Source: Paenibacillus sp. 1011MAR3C5 | GTDB taxonomy: Bacteria > Bacillota > Bacilli > Paenibacillales > Paenibacillaceae | DNA: 64,000 bases | Assembly: GCF_003591485.1 (NCBI RefSeq) | Contig: NZ_QZCF01000003.1 | Span: forward strand, 744,001-808,000 | Reading direction: 5' to 3' | Shown here: positions 51,960-60,181 of the stretch, in pieces | How positions within the stretch are numbered: the stretch's first letter is position 1 | Layout: each line of letters opens with the position of its first letter | Notes under the pieces: model-generated | What the model saw: only the letters and a program-made list of their open reading frames with translations | Told to the model about the DNA's origin: nothing | Database searches by the model: none | Translations under genes and position numbers: made by a program

Positions 51960-52673
51960 ATGCTACATTTCATGTTCGACGAACCGGAGAGAATAGCGGA
52001 CGGCGCGTTGGCGGAGACATTCAGCCTGATGGATCAATTTGTAGATATGGTGGCAAGCCGTATCCGCAGCGGGCAGGATGCCGACCAGAAGCTGCGTAAA
52101 TTTGAAATATGGACCAAAGGACTGCGCTCCTCGCTCATCGAGCTGGAGCAAAGTCATTATGTGACAGGCCGCTTTAAGGACAAGGTCGTATCGGGATCGG
52201 TGGATGACATGTCCAAAAGCGAGAAGCTGGATTACGACCGCTATGTGTATTTTGACAAAAACAGCTTTATTCGGGTCTTCTCCCTATTGGATAAGATGGG
52301 CACTCTGCTAAACGAATTGCTGGAGATGCGCACGGAGAAGATCAAGCCTCATTTTTCCTACTTTACGGTGCTGCGGAATATGCGGGAGCGGAAGGCGCAT
52401 CCCGGCCTGACCTGGAAGCTGAACGATGTGAAGGAGCAATATAAGGATTCGATGAACCGGCTGCGCAAGCGCAGAAATACGGAGATCCATTATATGAACT
52501 CGGAGATGCATGACGATTTGATCCAAAGCCAGCGCATGTATGGCGAGGAAGCGCGGCTGGAAAATATCGCTCAGCAGTCGGAAGACTTGACGAGATGCCT
52601 GCATATGTCTATAGAATCACTAAGGCTTACGTTCCAATATGCTTGCGCATTAATGCGCAGCAAATCCGTATAA
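51960..52673 (+). CDS. HEPN-domain protein (Cthe_2314-like)
   Basis: 237 residues, all-helical, with an R-x4-H motif (R172-N-T-E-I-H177) that is the signature of HEPN domains. Overall pattern resembles the Cthe_2314 HEPN family. HEPN proteins are often RNases or toxin-like, but this one sits in a housekeeping operon context 26 bases after the UbiD gene, without a nucleotidyltransferase partner. GGCAGGAGG precedes the ATG. Function unknown. Confidence 0.7.
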   Translation: MLHFMFDEPERIADGALAETFSLMDQFVDMVASRIRSGQDADQKLRKFEIWTKGLRSSLIELEQSHYVTGRFKDKVVSGSVDDMSKSEKLDYDRYVYFDKNSFIRVFSLLDKMGTLLNELLEMRTEKIKPHFSYFTVLRNMRERKAHPGLTWKLNDVKEQYKDSMNRLRKRRNTEIHYMNSEMHDDLIQSQRMYGEEARLENIAQQSEDLTRCLHMSIESLRLTFQYACALMRSKSV

Positions 52674-52694
52674 TCCCGGGAGAGGGTGATATAG

Positions 52695-53477
52695 GTGGAG
52701 CTGAGGGGAAGAACTGCGCTTGTAACGGGCAGCGCCAAAGGGCTTGGGAAGCGGACGGCGCTGCAGCTGGCCGAGCAGGGCTGCAATCTGATTATCAATT
52801 ATTTGGAGAGCGAGCAGGAAGCGCATGAGGTGAAGAGCCGCATCGAGCAGCTCGGCGTAAAGGCGATCACCGTGCAAGCAGATATCGCTTCGACGGAAGG
52901 CGCGCATAAGCTCGCTGACGAAGCGGAGCGCTGGGCTGGCGGTGTCGATATACTAGTGAACAATGCCGGGCCATTCGTGCGCAAGAGAAGGCTGTACAGC
53001 GAGTATGACGAGGAGACGATCATCAGGCTTATGAACGGCAATCTCCTGAGCGTAATGCTGCTAGATCACCGTTTGCTGCCGCGCATGCGCGAGAACAAGT
53101 GGGGACGCATTATCCACTTCGGCTTCGGTCATGCCAACGAAGCCCGCGCATGGCCGCATCGCGCCGTATACGCGGCGGCGAAGACGGGGCTCGTGTCCTT
53201 TACGAAGTCGCTTGCCGTTGAAGAAGCTCCGTTCGGCATTACGGTCAATCTGATTGGTCCTGGAGATATACGGGGCGCCAACAAGGAGAAGTCAATCGAG
53301 GAAGTGGAGAATGAGCATGATTCAGAATCTCCGCTGGGCCGTCCGGGAGTCGGAGAAGACGTGGCACGTGTCATCCTCTTCTTGTGCCAGAATAAGTCCA
53401 GCTTCTTAACAGGTAATGTGATCGACGTAACCGGCGGGTTTGATCCCATTAGAGCCAATATAAAAGGCATGTTTTGA
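52695..53477 (+). CDS. SDR-family oxidoreductase
   Basis: 260 residues. Rossmann motif TGSAKGLGKR, NNAG motif (about residue 91), and the catalytic Tyr-Lys pair in YAAAKTG (about 157-161); C-terminal TGNVIDVTGGFDP is typical of FabG-like SDRs. The position of the usual catalytic Ser is occupied by a Gly/His-containing stretch (IIHFGFGHANEA), so classic activity is doubtful. The start is GTG at 52695 after GAGGGTG. Probably in one operon with the preceding three genes. Confidence 0.88.
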   Translation: MELRGRTALVTGSAKGLGKRTALQLAEQGCNLIINYLESEQEAHEVKSRIEQLGVKAITVQADIASTEGAHKLADEAERWAGGVDILVNNAGPFVRKRRLYSEYDEETIIRLMNGNLLSVMLLDHRLLPRMRENKWGRIIHFGFGHANEARAWPHRAVYAAAKTGLVSFTKSLAVEEAPFGITVNLIGPGDIRGANKEKSIEEVENEHDSESPLGRPGVGEDVARVILFLCQNKSSFLTGNVIDVTGGFDPIRANIKGMF

Positions 53478-53484
53478 CACAAAA

Positions 53485-53529
53485 AAAGAGTCTTATCCTG
53501 CAGCTGATGCCGCAGTGATAAGACTCTTT
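53485..53529. terminator. bidirectional terminator
   Basis: A perfect 13-bp stem AAAGAGTCTTATC (53485-53497) / GATAAGACTCTTT (53517-53529), with an inner CTGC/GCAG helix; T-rich on both strands. Shared by the convergent SDR and NifU genes. Confidence 0.93.
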
Positions 53530-53532
53530 GCA

Positions 53533-53778
53533 TTAGAATACTTGTACGACTTCTACGACGCCGTCTACCTCTTCAAGCAGCGCGCGCTCGATACCGGCTT
53601 TGAGCGTAATCGTGGAGCTTGGGCAGCTGCCGCAAGCACCCATCAAGCGGAGCTTGACAATGCCGTCTTCCACATCGACCAATTCTACGTCGCCACCATC
53701 GCGTTGCAGGAATGGGCGAAGCTTATCAAGCACGTCCAGCACTTCGTCATACATTGTGTCTTGTACTTGTTCACTCAT
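53533..53778 (-). CDS. NifU C-terminal domain protein (YutI-like)
   Basis: 81 residues, a stand-alone NifU C-terminal domain with the Fe-S scaffold motif C49-G-S-C52 ([18 protein letters not shown]). It carries and delivers Fe-S clusters in the cytoplasm. ATG at 53778 lies 9 bases after AAAGGAG; an in-frame TTG at 53787 overlaps that site. It is divergent from yuzB, the same neighbourhood as yutI-yuzB-yutJ in B. subtilis. Confidence 0.93.
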   Translation of the reverse strand: MSEQVQDTMYDEVLDVLDKLRPFLQRDGGDVELVDVEDGIVKLRLMGACGSCPSSTITLKAGIERALLEEVDGVVEVVQVF

Positions 53779-53801
53779 TGCAATCAACTCCTTTCTCCCC
53801 T

Positions 53802-53830
53802 ATTATAGTACAAAGCGAAGCAATTGAAAA
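53802..53830 (-). promoter_or_regulatory. promoter of the NifU-type gene
   Basis: On the minus strand -35 TTTTCA (53830-53825), 17-base spacer, -10 TATAAT (53807-53802), 24 bases before the start codon. Confidence 0.65.
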
Positions 53831-53873
53831 TGGTTCGCAAACGCAATCATGAAAAGTAAGGTGATCTACAGTG

Positions 53874-54143
53874 ATGAAACCGATGATCGAATTTTGCGCA
53901 AGCAATATGCACCATGGTACGGATGAGATCATGAATCGTCTGGAGCAGGATGATTCCTATGAAGTCATAGAATATGGCTGCCTGGGCAATTGCGGCGAGT
54001 GCTACTTGAAGCCCTATGCGCTTGTCGACGGCACGATTGTGGCTGTCGATGATGTAGATGAATTATACGACGCTATTATGAAGGCGATCGATCAGCAGCA
54101 AGCCGACCGCGATGCGTTGGACAAGCTGCTGGATGATCTATAA
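53874..54143 (+). CDS. yuzB: YuzB-family protein (DUF1450)
   Basis: 89 residues with four conserved cysteines: C8 (MIEFCASN) and C36, C40, C43 (YGCLGNCGECYLKPYALVDG). The pattern resembles a small thioredoxin-like or Fe-S/metal-binding protein. ATG at 53874 lies 9 bases after AAGGTGA; a GTG directly before it (53871) is less likely. Position between the NifU-type and YutJ-type genes is as in Bacillus. Function unknown. Confidence 0.9.
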   Translation: MKPMIEFCASNMHHGTDEIMNRLEQDDSYEVIEYGCLGNCGECYLKPYALVDGTIVAVDDVDELYDAIMKAIDQQQADRDALDKLLDDL

Positions 54144-54153
54144 TAGTACGCGG

Positions 54154-55221
54154 TTAGCCAAGGTGGCGCTTGGACTTCCATAACACGCCGCTCTTGACCA
54201 GACGCGGTACGCGGCCGAGGATCGGGGTTCCGCCCATGATGCCGAAGCCGCTTTTTTTGCCTAGCGAGCCCAGCACGCCCTTCAGCTTGATCTTGCCTAA
54301 TCTTGGTGTCTTATCATGCCAGATGGCGTACAGAACTTCAGCGATTTGCTTGCCTTGTCCGCCAGCCGCTTGCGCGCTCGGAGAATAAGGCAAGGAAGCG
54401 CAGTCGCCTACAACAAACACATTGCTGTAATCCAGCAGCTGATGGAATTCGTTAATCATAAGCCGTCCTTGCGAGTCCTTAGGCAGCGCCAAGCGCTGGA
54501 TGAGCTCGACAGGCTGGATGCCAGCCGTCCATACCGTTACATCCGTGTATATCTCTTCGTCGTTGTTCGAGTCATACAGCATGCCTTGTTCCAGACGGGT
54601 TAGCGAGACATGTCCTCTCATCTCGACGTTGTGCTCCATGAACCAGTCTGCAACGAAGTCCTGCAGCTTGCCCGGGAAAGCCGACAATACCTTCGGCCCG
54701 CGATCTAGAAGTCGAATATTCAGGTCAGGCCTGCTCTCACGAAGCTCGGAAGCGACTTCTACACCGCTTAGTCCGCCCCCTACGATTGACACCTGGCCGT
54801 ACGGCTTTATGTCGTTCAGCAAGGCATAGGTTTTCCGTGTAGCGGAGAAGGATTGAATGCTTGTTGAATATTGCTCTGCGCCTTCAATGCCGTGATATTT
54901 GTCCGTACAGCCAAGCCCAAGGACCAGCCAATCGTAAGCAATCGGATCGTGACCTTCCACCATAACGAGCTGCTGCTCCAAGTCGATATCCGTAATGTTG
55001 CCAAATGCCAGCTGCAGCCTTGGATCAGACGGGAATTTAACCCGAATCTCCAGATCGGATGCCGTGCCGGCAGCGAGCGCGTAATATTCCGTCTTCAGCC
55101 CCTGGAAGGGCTGACGGTCTACCAGCACAATGGATACATCATACGGCAGTTGCTTCTCAAGCAGATCGTTCGCAATGGCAAGGCCGCCGTAACCCCCGCC
55201 TAAAATGACTAATTTTCTCAT
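54154..55221 (-). CDS. NAD(P)/FAD-dependent oxidoreductase (YutJ-like NADH dehydrogenase family)
   Basis: 355 residues with two dinucleotide-binding folds: VILGGGYGGLAIA (FAD, residues 4-16) and VSIVGGGLSGVEVASEL (NAD(P), about 144-160), plus the FAD motif VFVVGDCASLPYS. This is the type II NADH dehydrogenase-like family; the closest Bacillus counterpart by context is YutJ. Probable role is electron transfer to menaquinone or another acceptor at the membrane surface. Start ATG follows GGAG and GGGG stretches. Confidence 0.9.
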   Translation of the reverse strand: MRKLVILGGGYGGLAIANDLLEKQLPYDVSIVLVDRQPFQGLKTEYYALAAGTASDLEIRVKFPSDPRLQLAFGNITDIDLEQQLVMVEGHDPIAYDWLVLGLGCTDKYHGIEGAEQYSTSIQSFSATRKTYALLNDIKPYGQVSIVGGGLSGVEVASELRESRPDLNIRLLDRGPKVLSAFPGKLQDFVADWFMEHNVEMRGHVSLTRLEQGMLYDSNNDEEIYTDVTVWTAGIQPVELIQRLALPKDSQGRLMINEFHQLLDYSNVFVVGDCASLPYSPSAQAAGGQGKQIAEVLYAIWHDKTPRLGKIKLKGVLGSLGKKSGFGIMGGTPILGRVPRLVKSGVLWKSKRHLG

Positions 55222-55281
55222 GAGTTCCCCAGCTCCACGATTCGTGATGATTGTAGGTTATGCCTACGACCTCTTGTTTAA

Positions 55282-56385
55282 TCATTCATAAATTTTGATT
55301 TCGTTATAGAACGTATCCCGCTCAACAGGTATTCTTCCTGCGCCTTTGATCAGCCAGATCAGATCCTCGCGCGTAATGCCTTCCGGTGTAAGCGCGCCGG
55401 CTGCATGGCTGATTTTCTCCTTCACGATCGTACCGTGCGCATCCGAAGCGCCCATGGTTAATGCTACTTGTGTCAATTGAACGCCAATGTTGATGAAGTA
55501 CGCCTTGATATGCTGGAAGTTGTCCAGCATTAAGCGGCTGATCGCAATCGTCTTCAAATCCTCAAATGCGGAATTCCGTCTGCGGATGCCCGCTTTTGGA
55601 TTGATCGGCTGCATAGAGAGCGGAATGAATACCAGGAAGCCGTTCGTATCGTCCTGCAGCTCACGGATTTGCATCAAGTGCTTGATCCGGTCTTCCTTCG
55701 TTTCAATCGAGCCGTACAGCATCGTCGTATGCGTGCGAAGGCCGAGCTGATGCGCCGTGCGGTGTACGTCCAGATACTGCGAGACATCCGCTTTATCCAC
55801 GCGCATTTTTTTGCGGTAGTGGTCGGACAGGATCTCAGCGCCGCCGCCTGTCAGCGATTGAAGGCCGGCTTTCATCAGTTCCTCCAGCACTTCCTTGTAG
55901 CTTAGACCGCTAATACGGGAGAAGAAATCAATCTCCGCCGCTGTGTAGGCTTTCAGTGTGACATCCGGATACTGTGCCTTTAATGCTTTAAGCGAATCCA
56001 CGTAATATTGAAACGGCACATGCGGATTATGTCCGCCTACAATATGAAATTCGCGCACGCCTGGATGGATATGTTGCTCGACATATTCAATCATTTGCTC
56101 GCCGGAGAGCGTATAGGCGCCGGGAGCGCCCTCATCTCTGCGGAAGTTGCAGAATGCGCAATGCGCTTCGCATACATTGGTAAAATACAGGCTCATGTTC
56201 TCAATGAAATAGACTTTTTTTCCGTTTTTGCGCATCGCAACCTCATTGGCGAGCTGGCCAATCGTCAGCAAATCGTCGGACTGGTATAGGAAAACGCCGT
56301 CTTCAAGCGATAGACGCTGTCCGTGACGCACTTTTTCAATAATATGGCCCATCTGACTTTCTTGCGTGGGTATGATGACGTTCAT
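55282..56385 (-). CDS. mqnE: aminofutalosine synthase MqnE
   Basis: 367 residues, radical SAM enzyme with the cluster motif C72-x3-C76-x2-C79 (CEAHCAFC), GGHNPHVPFQYYV, GGGAEILSD and HTTMLYGSIET, all typical of MqnE. It makes aminofutalosine from the MqnA product in the futalosine pathway to menaquinone. ATG at 56385 is 6 bases after AAGGAGG. The presence of this gene means the organism probably uses the futalosine route, which is less common among Firmicutes than the classical Men pathway. MqnA, C and D are not in the window. Confidence 0.92.
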   Translation of the reverse strand: MNVIIPTQESQMGHIIEKVRHGQRLSLEDGVFLYQSDDLLTIGQLANEVAMRKNGKKVYFIENMSLYFTNVCEAHCAFCNFRRDEGAPGAYTLSGEQMIEYVEQHIHPGVREFHIVGGHNPHVPFQYYVDSLKALKAQYPDVTLKAYTAAEIDFFSRISGLSYKEVLEELMKAGLQSLTGGGAEILSDHYRKKMRVDKADVSQYLDVHRTAHQLGLRTHTTMLYGSIETKEDRIKHLMQIRELQDDTNGFLVFIPLSMQPINPKAGIRRRNSAFEDLKTIAISRLMLDNFQHIKAYFINIGVQLTQVALTMGASDAHGTIVKEKISHAAGALTPEGITREDLIWLIKGAGRIPVERDTFYNEIKIYE

Positions 56386-56572
56386 GGAAGGCCTCCTTTT
56401 AGAGATAGTAAGCAGCTAAGTTTGTGAAAAAAATAACTTGGGAAAACGTTTAATAAGCTGTAACCATTATAAACCTCACACGTAGTAGGGGCAATAAGAA
56501 AGTCTTGTCTTGTCATCCAAATACGGCGGTGACGCGTCAAAGCGTCTGAGAACTCATCCGGGACCAATACCC

Positions 56573-56601
56573 TTGAGCATCGGAGCAATGTGGAGTATAC
56601 T
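56573..56601 (+). promoter_or_regulatory. sigma-A promoter of the HesB/IscA gene
   Basis: -35 TTGAGC (56573-56578), 17-base spacer, -10 TATACT (56596-56601), 59 bases before the start codon. Confidence 0.75.
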
Positions 56602-56660
56602 ATGGATAAGTAAGTGCTAACTTATAGGAATGGCTCGTTATATGAATGGAGGGATGTAGG

Positions 56661-57023
56661 ATGATCACGATCAGTGAGCTGGCATCTGAAAAAATAAAAG
56701 AAATGCTGGAACAAGAGGCTTCTCCGGACTTGTTCCTGCGCGTCGGGGTGAAGGAAGGCGGCTGCAGCGGCTTCTCCTATGGCATGGGCTTCGACGATGA
56801 ATTGAATGAAGGCGACCAAGCGCTTGAAGCGCAAGGCCTCAAGGTTATCGTGGACAATGACAGCATCAAATATCTTCGCGGCCTTGTCATCGACTACAAG
56901 GAATCGGCGATGGGCGGCGGGTTCACGATCGAGAATCCGAACGCAAGCGCGACTTGCGGCTGCGGTTCGTCATTCCGTACGGCTACTGACGCAGGCAAGC
57001 CTGCTGAAGCTGGCGAGTGCTGA
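56661..57023 (+). CDS. HesB/IscA-family Fe-S assembly protein (YutM-like)
   Basis: 120 residues. A-type carrier with the three conserved cysteines C35 (GGCSGFSYG), C99 and C101 (TCGCGSSF). It receives and hands on Fe-S clusters. ATG at 56661 lies 7 bases after GGAGGG; a start at 56646 in the same frame overlaps that site. Own promoter and terminator. Completes the yutI-yuzB-yutJ-yutM-like Fe-S neighbourhood. Confidence 0.93.
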   Translation: MITISELASEKIKEMLEQEASPDLFLRVGVKEGGCSGFSYGMGFDDELNEGDQALEAQGLKVIVDNDSIKYLRGLVIDYKESAMGGGFTIENPNASATCGCGSSFRTATDAGKPAEAGEC

Positions 57024-57048
57024 TTGCTACAATTCGCAATTGGTAAGG

Positions 57049-57084
57049 AAGCTCTCTGCACAGATGGTGCAGGGAGCTTTTTTT
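57049..57084 (+). terminator. terminator after the HesB/IscA gene
   Basis: A perfect 12-bp stem AAGCTCTCTGCA with TGCAGGGAGCTT (one wobble), followed by T5. Confidence 0.93.
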
Positions 57085-57164
57085 ATGCCGATTTCCTCAC
57101 AGTATTCGGCAGCAGCCCATCCCTATCGGGGGAAACCCTGATTCAAATATGCGGTTATCCCCGA

Positions 57165-57193
57165 CTTACAGCGAGCTGTCTTCCTTCTATAAT
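57165..57193 (+). promoter_or_regulatory. promoter of the GAF-RR-HK operon
   Basis: -35 CTTACA (57165-57170), 17-base spacer, -10 TATAAT (57188-57193), 53 bases before the GAF gene. Another TATAAT at 57724-57729 before the response regulator gene lacks a good -35. Confidence 0.5.
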
Positions 57194-57246
57194 AAATAGT
57201 AGATGAAATGGACTGATGATGGCCCGCAGGGAAGGGGAGAGGGAAG

Positions 57247-57696
57247 ATGACAAGAGAAGAAAGGGATATAACCGCCGCCGGGCTGCTGAGGCTGCTGCTG
57301 TCCAGAACAGATAGCGACATAGCTGCGCTGGGAGAAGCCGATGGCGAGACCCGCAAGCTGAAGTGGCTGCTGGTAGAGGGCGGCGCAAGTGCACGGACGG
57401 AGCGCATCAGGCAGAAGCTGTCCGATGGACTGACAGGTTCGGCTCTACGATCGGGTAGAATGATCAAGCTCGACAGCGGATTGACCGATAGGGAGTTTTT
57501 TAAGCTGGGAGAAGCCATTGTGCTTACGGAAGGGCTCCGAGCTGCTGCTGCATTGCCGCTGCATCCGTCGAAGCATCATGCGCTTGTTGCGTTTATCGGC
57601 CGGAGAAGGGACGAGAGCTACTCCGCTGCTGCAATGACGCAAGCAGATGAGGTAGGCCGGCTGCTAACGGCTTGCTGGCGTTCAGATGTTCAATAA
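57247..57696 (+). CDS. GAF-like small sensor protein
   Basis: 149 residues, probably one GAF-like domain (TRKLKWLLVEGGASARTERIRQKLSDGLTGSALRSGRMI ... AAALPLHPSKHHALVAFIGRRRDESYS). By position it resembles NreA of Staphylococcus, a GAF nitrate receptor encoded beside the NreBC two-component system, but the ligand cannot be deduced and identity looks low. AGGGGAGAGGGAAG precedes the ATG. The response regulator gene follows after 70 bases. Confidence 0.75.
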   Translation: MTREERDITAAGLLRLLLSRTDSDIAALGEADGETRKLKWLLVEGGASARTERIRQKLSDGLTGSALRSGRMIKLDSGLTDREFFKLGEAIVLTEGLRAAAALPLHPSKHHALVAFIGRRRDESYSAAAMTQADEVGRLLTACWRSDVQ

Positions 57697-57766
57697 TAGG
57701 CTGCCTAATAGTCGGCAAGAGGCTATAATGGTAGGAAGATAGGAATACGAACACTGGAGGGATTAA

Positions 57767-58423
57767 ATGATTAAGCTGCTGATCGTGGACGATCATGCCA
57801 TGGTCCGGTCCGGCTTGTCCATGTTGCTGCACGGCAATCATGGCATTGAAGTAGTAGGGGAAGCCTCCGAAGGAGACGAGGCGATCGCCAAGGCGGAGGA
57901 GCTGCGTCCCCATGTGGTGCTGATGGACCTCAGCATGCCGCATGGCAAAGACGGGATGACGGCAACGACGGAGCTGAAGCAGAAGCAGCCGGATACGGCA
58001 ATCCTTATTCTGACGATGCACGACGATGATGAATATTTGTTCCGGGCGATCAGCATCGGGGCTTCAGGCTATATATTGAAAAATGCGCCGCATCATGAAT
58101 TGGTGTCGGCTATTCAGTGCGTTTCCGCAGGCGATGCCTATCTGTATCCAACGGCGACCAAGAGGCTGATGGGCGAATATATGAGCCGCATGAAGGACGG
58201 CTCGGATTCGTCGGAACCGTACGGCTCTTTGTCGGAGCGGGAGAAGGAGATATTAGGCTGGCTAGCCAAGGGGTATACGAACAAAGAAATCGGGGAGAGT
58301 CTCTTCATTAGCGTCAAGACGGTGGAGACGCATCGCAGCCATCTGATGGAAAAGCTAGGCCTGAAAACAAGGCCGGAGCTGATTAAGTTCGCCGCCAAGA
58401 AAGGACTGTTGAACTTTGAATAA
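57767..58423 (+). CDS. NarL/FixJ-type response regulator
   Basis: 218 residues. Receiver domain with D8-D9 and phospho-acceptor D54 (VVLMDLSMP), conserved ILTMHDDDEY and K in YILKNAP; LuxR-type helix-turn-helix at about 150-210 (LSEREKEILGWLAKGYTNKEIGESLFISVKTVETHRSHLMEKLGLKTR). AGGGATTAA-type site GGAGGG precedes the ATG. Overlaps the kinase gene by eight bases, so the two are coupled. It probably controls neighbouring genes. Confidence 0.94.
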   Translation: MIKLLIVDDHAMVRSGLSMLLHGNHGIEVVGEASEGDEAIAKAEELRPHVVLMDLSMPHGKDGMTATTELKQKQPDTAILILTMHDDDEYLFRAISIGASGYILKNAPHHELVSAIQCVSAGDAYLYPTATKRLMGEYMSRMKDGSDSSEPYGSLSEREKEILGWLAKGYTNKEIGESLFISVKTVETHRSHLMEKLGLKTRPELIKFAAKKGLLNFE

Positions 58424-59525
58424 TGATCCTAGAAGGCAAAGACAAACCACGATCGGCTCGGATGTAAGCAGTCTTCTGGCCTCCTTGTCGGAGCAGCTCG
58501 GCAGTGAGGAGCTGCTGGCAAGAGCCAGAATGTCGCTGACTCAGCTGGCGGATATCCAATTCGCCCTGGATGAATCGTCGATTGTAGCGATTACGGACGC
58601 GAAGGGTGTCATTCGCTATGTGAACGATAAATTTTGCGAAATATCCAAGTACGAGCGGGAAGAGCTGACCGGACAGGACCATCGGATTATTAACTCCGGC
58701 TACCATGACAAGGATTACTTCCGCAATCTATGGAAGACGATTTCATCCGGCAGCGTCTGGCGCGGAGAGATCAAAAACAAAGCAAAGGACGGCAGCTACT
58801 ATTGGGTCAATACGACGATTGTGCCTTTCCTGGACGATGAAGGCAAGCCGTATCAATTTCTAGCTATTCGCTCGGAGGTTACGGCCCTAAAGGAAGCGCA
58901 GCGAGAGCTTAAGCATCTAATGGAGAAGATTCTGCTCATTCAGGAAGAGGAGCGCAAGCGGATATCGAGAGAGCTGCATGACGGAGTGGGCCAAAGTCTG
59001 TTCTCCTTGCTCATTTCCCTGGACCGAATCATAGGCGGACAAGGGGGACAGACTGATTTGGAGAAGCTCCGAGGGGACGTATCCGCGCTGATGGAAGACG
59101 TTCGCGGGCTGGCGTGGGAGCTGCGGCCTTCTGTGCTGGACGATCTGGGCGTGAAGCCGGCAATCCGTACCTTTACGGAAAATTATACCCAGCACTTCGG
59201 GATTAAGGTCCATCTCGATATCCGTTTGTCGAGCAGGCTGGGGACGCTTAAGGAGACCGTAATCTACCGCATCATTCAGGAAGCGCTCACGAATGTTGCC
59301 AAGTATGCCGGTGTAGAAAGCGCGGAAGTCCGGGTTGAAGAGCGCGAAGACGATGTTGAGGTATGCATTCGGGATGCAGGAGCGGGCTTCATTAGAAGCG
59401 CCGGCGAAAGCGGCGTTGGTCTGTTCAGCATGGAAGAGAGGGCTGGCAGCATAGGTGGCCGGTTGTCCATAGATTCGGAGCCCGGCAAAGGCACGAAGGT
59501 ATGTCTGATCGTTCCAAAACCATAA
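58416..59525 (+). CDS. cytoplasmic PAS-domain sensor histidine kinase (NarX/NreB class)
   Basis: 369 residues, no membrane helix. PAS-PAC domain at about 45-160 (AITDAKGVIRYVNDKFCEISKYEREELTG ... WVNTTIVPFLDDEGKPYQFLAIRSEVT), then HisKA_3 with H188 (RISRELHDGVGQ) and an HATPase domain (EALTNVAKYA, GVGLFSMEERA). Unlike NreB it lacks the four-cysteine Fe-S sensor; only one Cys (C74) lies in the PAS. The start is TTG at 58416, inside the end of the regulator gene, 10 bases after AAAGGA. Senses a cytoplasmic, perhaps redox-related, signal (inference). Confidence 0.92.
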   Translation: MNNDPRRQRQTTIGSDVSSLLASLSEQLGSEELLARARMSLTQLADIQFALDESSIVAITDAKGVIRYVNDKFCEISKYEREELTGQDHRIINSGYHDKDYFRNLWKTISSGSVWRGEIKNKAKDGSYYWVNTTIVPFLDDEGKPYQFLAIRSEVTALKEAQRELKHLMEKILLIQEEERKRISRELHDGVGQSLFSLLISLDRIIGGQGGQTDLEKLRGDVSALMEDVRGLAWELRPSVLDDLGVKPAIRTFTENYTQHFGIKVHLDIRLSSRLGTLKETVIYRIIQEALTNVAKYAGVESAEVRVEEREDDVEVCIRDAGAGFIRSAGESGVGLFSMEERAGSIGGRLSIDSEPGKGTKVCLIVPKP

Positions 59526-59546
59526 TTCGACAAAAAATATCACTGT

Positions 59547-59589
59547 TGTGATAAAAATCACATAATTCTCCTGATGGTCCTATTATACT
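59547..59589 (+). promoter_or_regulatory. FNR/CRP-type box and promoter of the first DoxX gene
   Basis: TGTGA-taaaaa-TCACA (59547-59562) is a perfect 16-bp FNR-type palindrome. The -10 TATACT is at 59584-59589; assuming a start about 7 bases after it (near 59596), the box centre is at about -41.5, the place of class II activator sites. There is no good -35, as expected for an activated promoter. Confidence 0.8.
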
Positions 59590-59618
59590 GAAGACATCAA
59601 GAGAAGGAGTGATCAGAG

Positions 59619-60167
59619 ATGATGGAATTATGGAGAAAGAATCGCTGGGCAGCAGGATTGGTTACCATTGTTAGAATCGTATTAGGGTATCAATGGCTGA
59701 CGTCGGGCTGGCATAAAATAACCGGTGAAGTCGCATTTAATGCCAGCGGATATCTAGGCAACGCCGTTACAAATCCCGTAATGGACAAAGCAACGGGCGA
59801 GGCGCTTTACCCAACATACAATGCCTTTATTGAGCATTTTGCACTACCGAACGTCAAGCTGATTAACCTGATTATCCCATGGGGCGAGTTTCTTGTAGGC
59901 CTTGGACTTATTCTAGGTACATTGACTGTAACAGCCGCATTCTTCGGCTTATTGATGAACTTCATGTTCATGTTCGCGGGAACGATCAGCACCAACCCGT
60001 GGCTGGCCCTTCTGGGGATAGCTGTACTCGTAGCAGGAGCAAACGCAGGACGCTTCGGCGGAGACCGTTGGGTACTGCCTTGGCTGAAAGCGAATGTCGG
60101 CAATAAACTATTCGGAAAAGTCGGCAAGCCGGATCGCGGGGTTGACGGCAAGACGCCGAATGCGTAA
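59619..60167 (+). CDS. DoxX-family membrane protein (paralogue 1)
   Basis: 182 residues with four membrane helices. Conserved DoxX features: RIVLGYQWLTSGWHKI near the start, LNIINPWGE-like motif IIPWGEFLVGLGLILG, and FGGDRWVLPWLK near the end. DoxX proteins are linked to thiosulfate/quinone or thiol-redox functions, but the role in Firmicutes is unclear. ATG at 59619 is 9 bases after AAGGAG. Placed behind an FNR-type promoter and after a two-component system, so it is probably induced at low oxygen or by nitrogen oxides. Confidence 0.9.
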   Translation: MMELWRKNRWAAGLVTIVRIVLGYQWLTSGWHKITGEVAFNASGYLGNAVTNPVMDKATGEALYPTYNAFIEHFALPNVKLINLIIPWGEFLVGLGLILGTLTVTAAFFGLLMNFMFMFAGTISTNPWLALLGIAVLVAGANAGRFGGDRWVLPWLKANVGNKLFGKVGKPDRGVDGKTPNA

Positions 60168-60181
60168 AGGAGAAGCAAACG

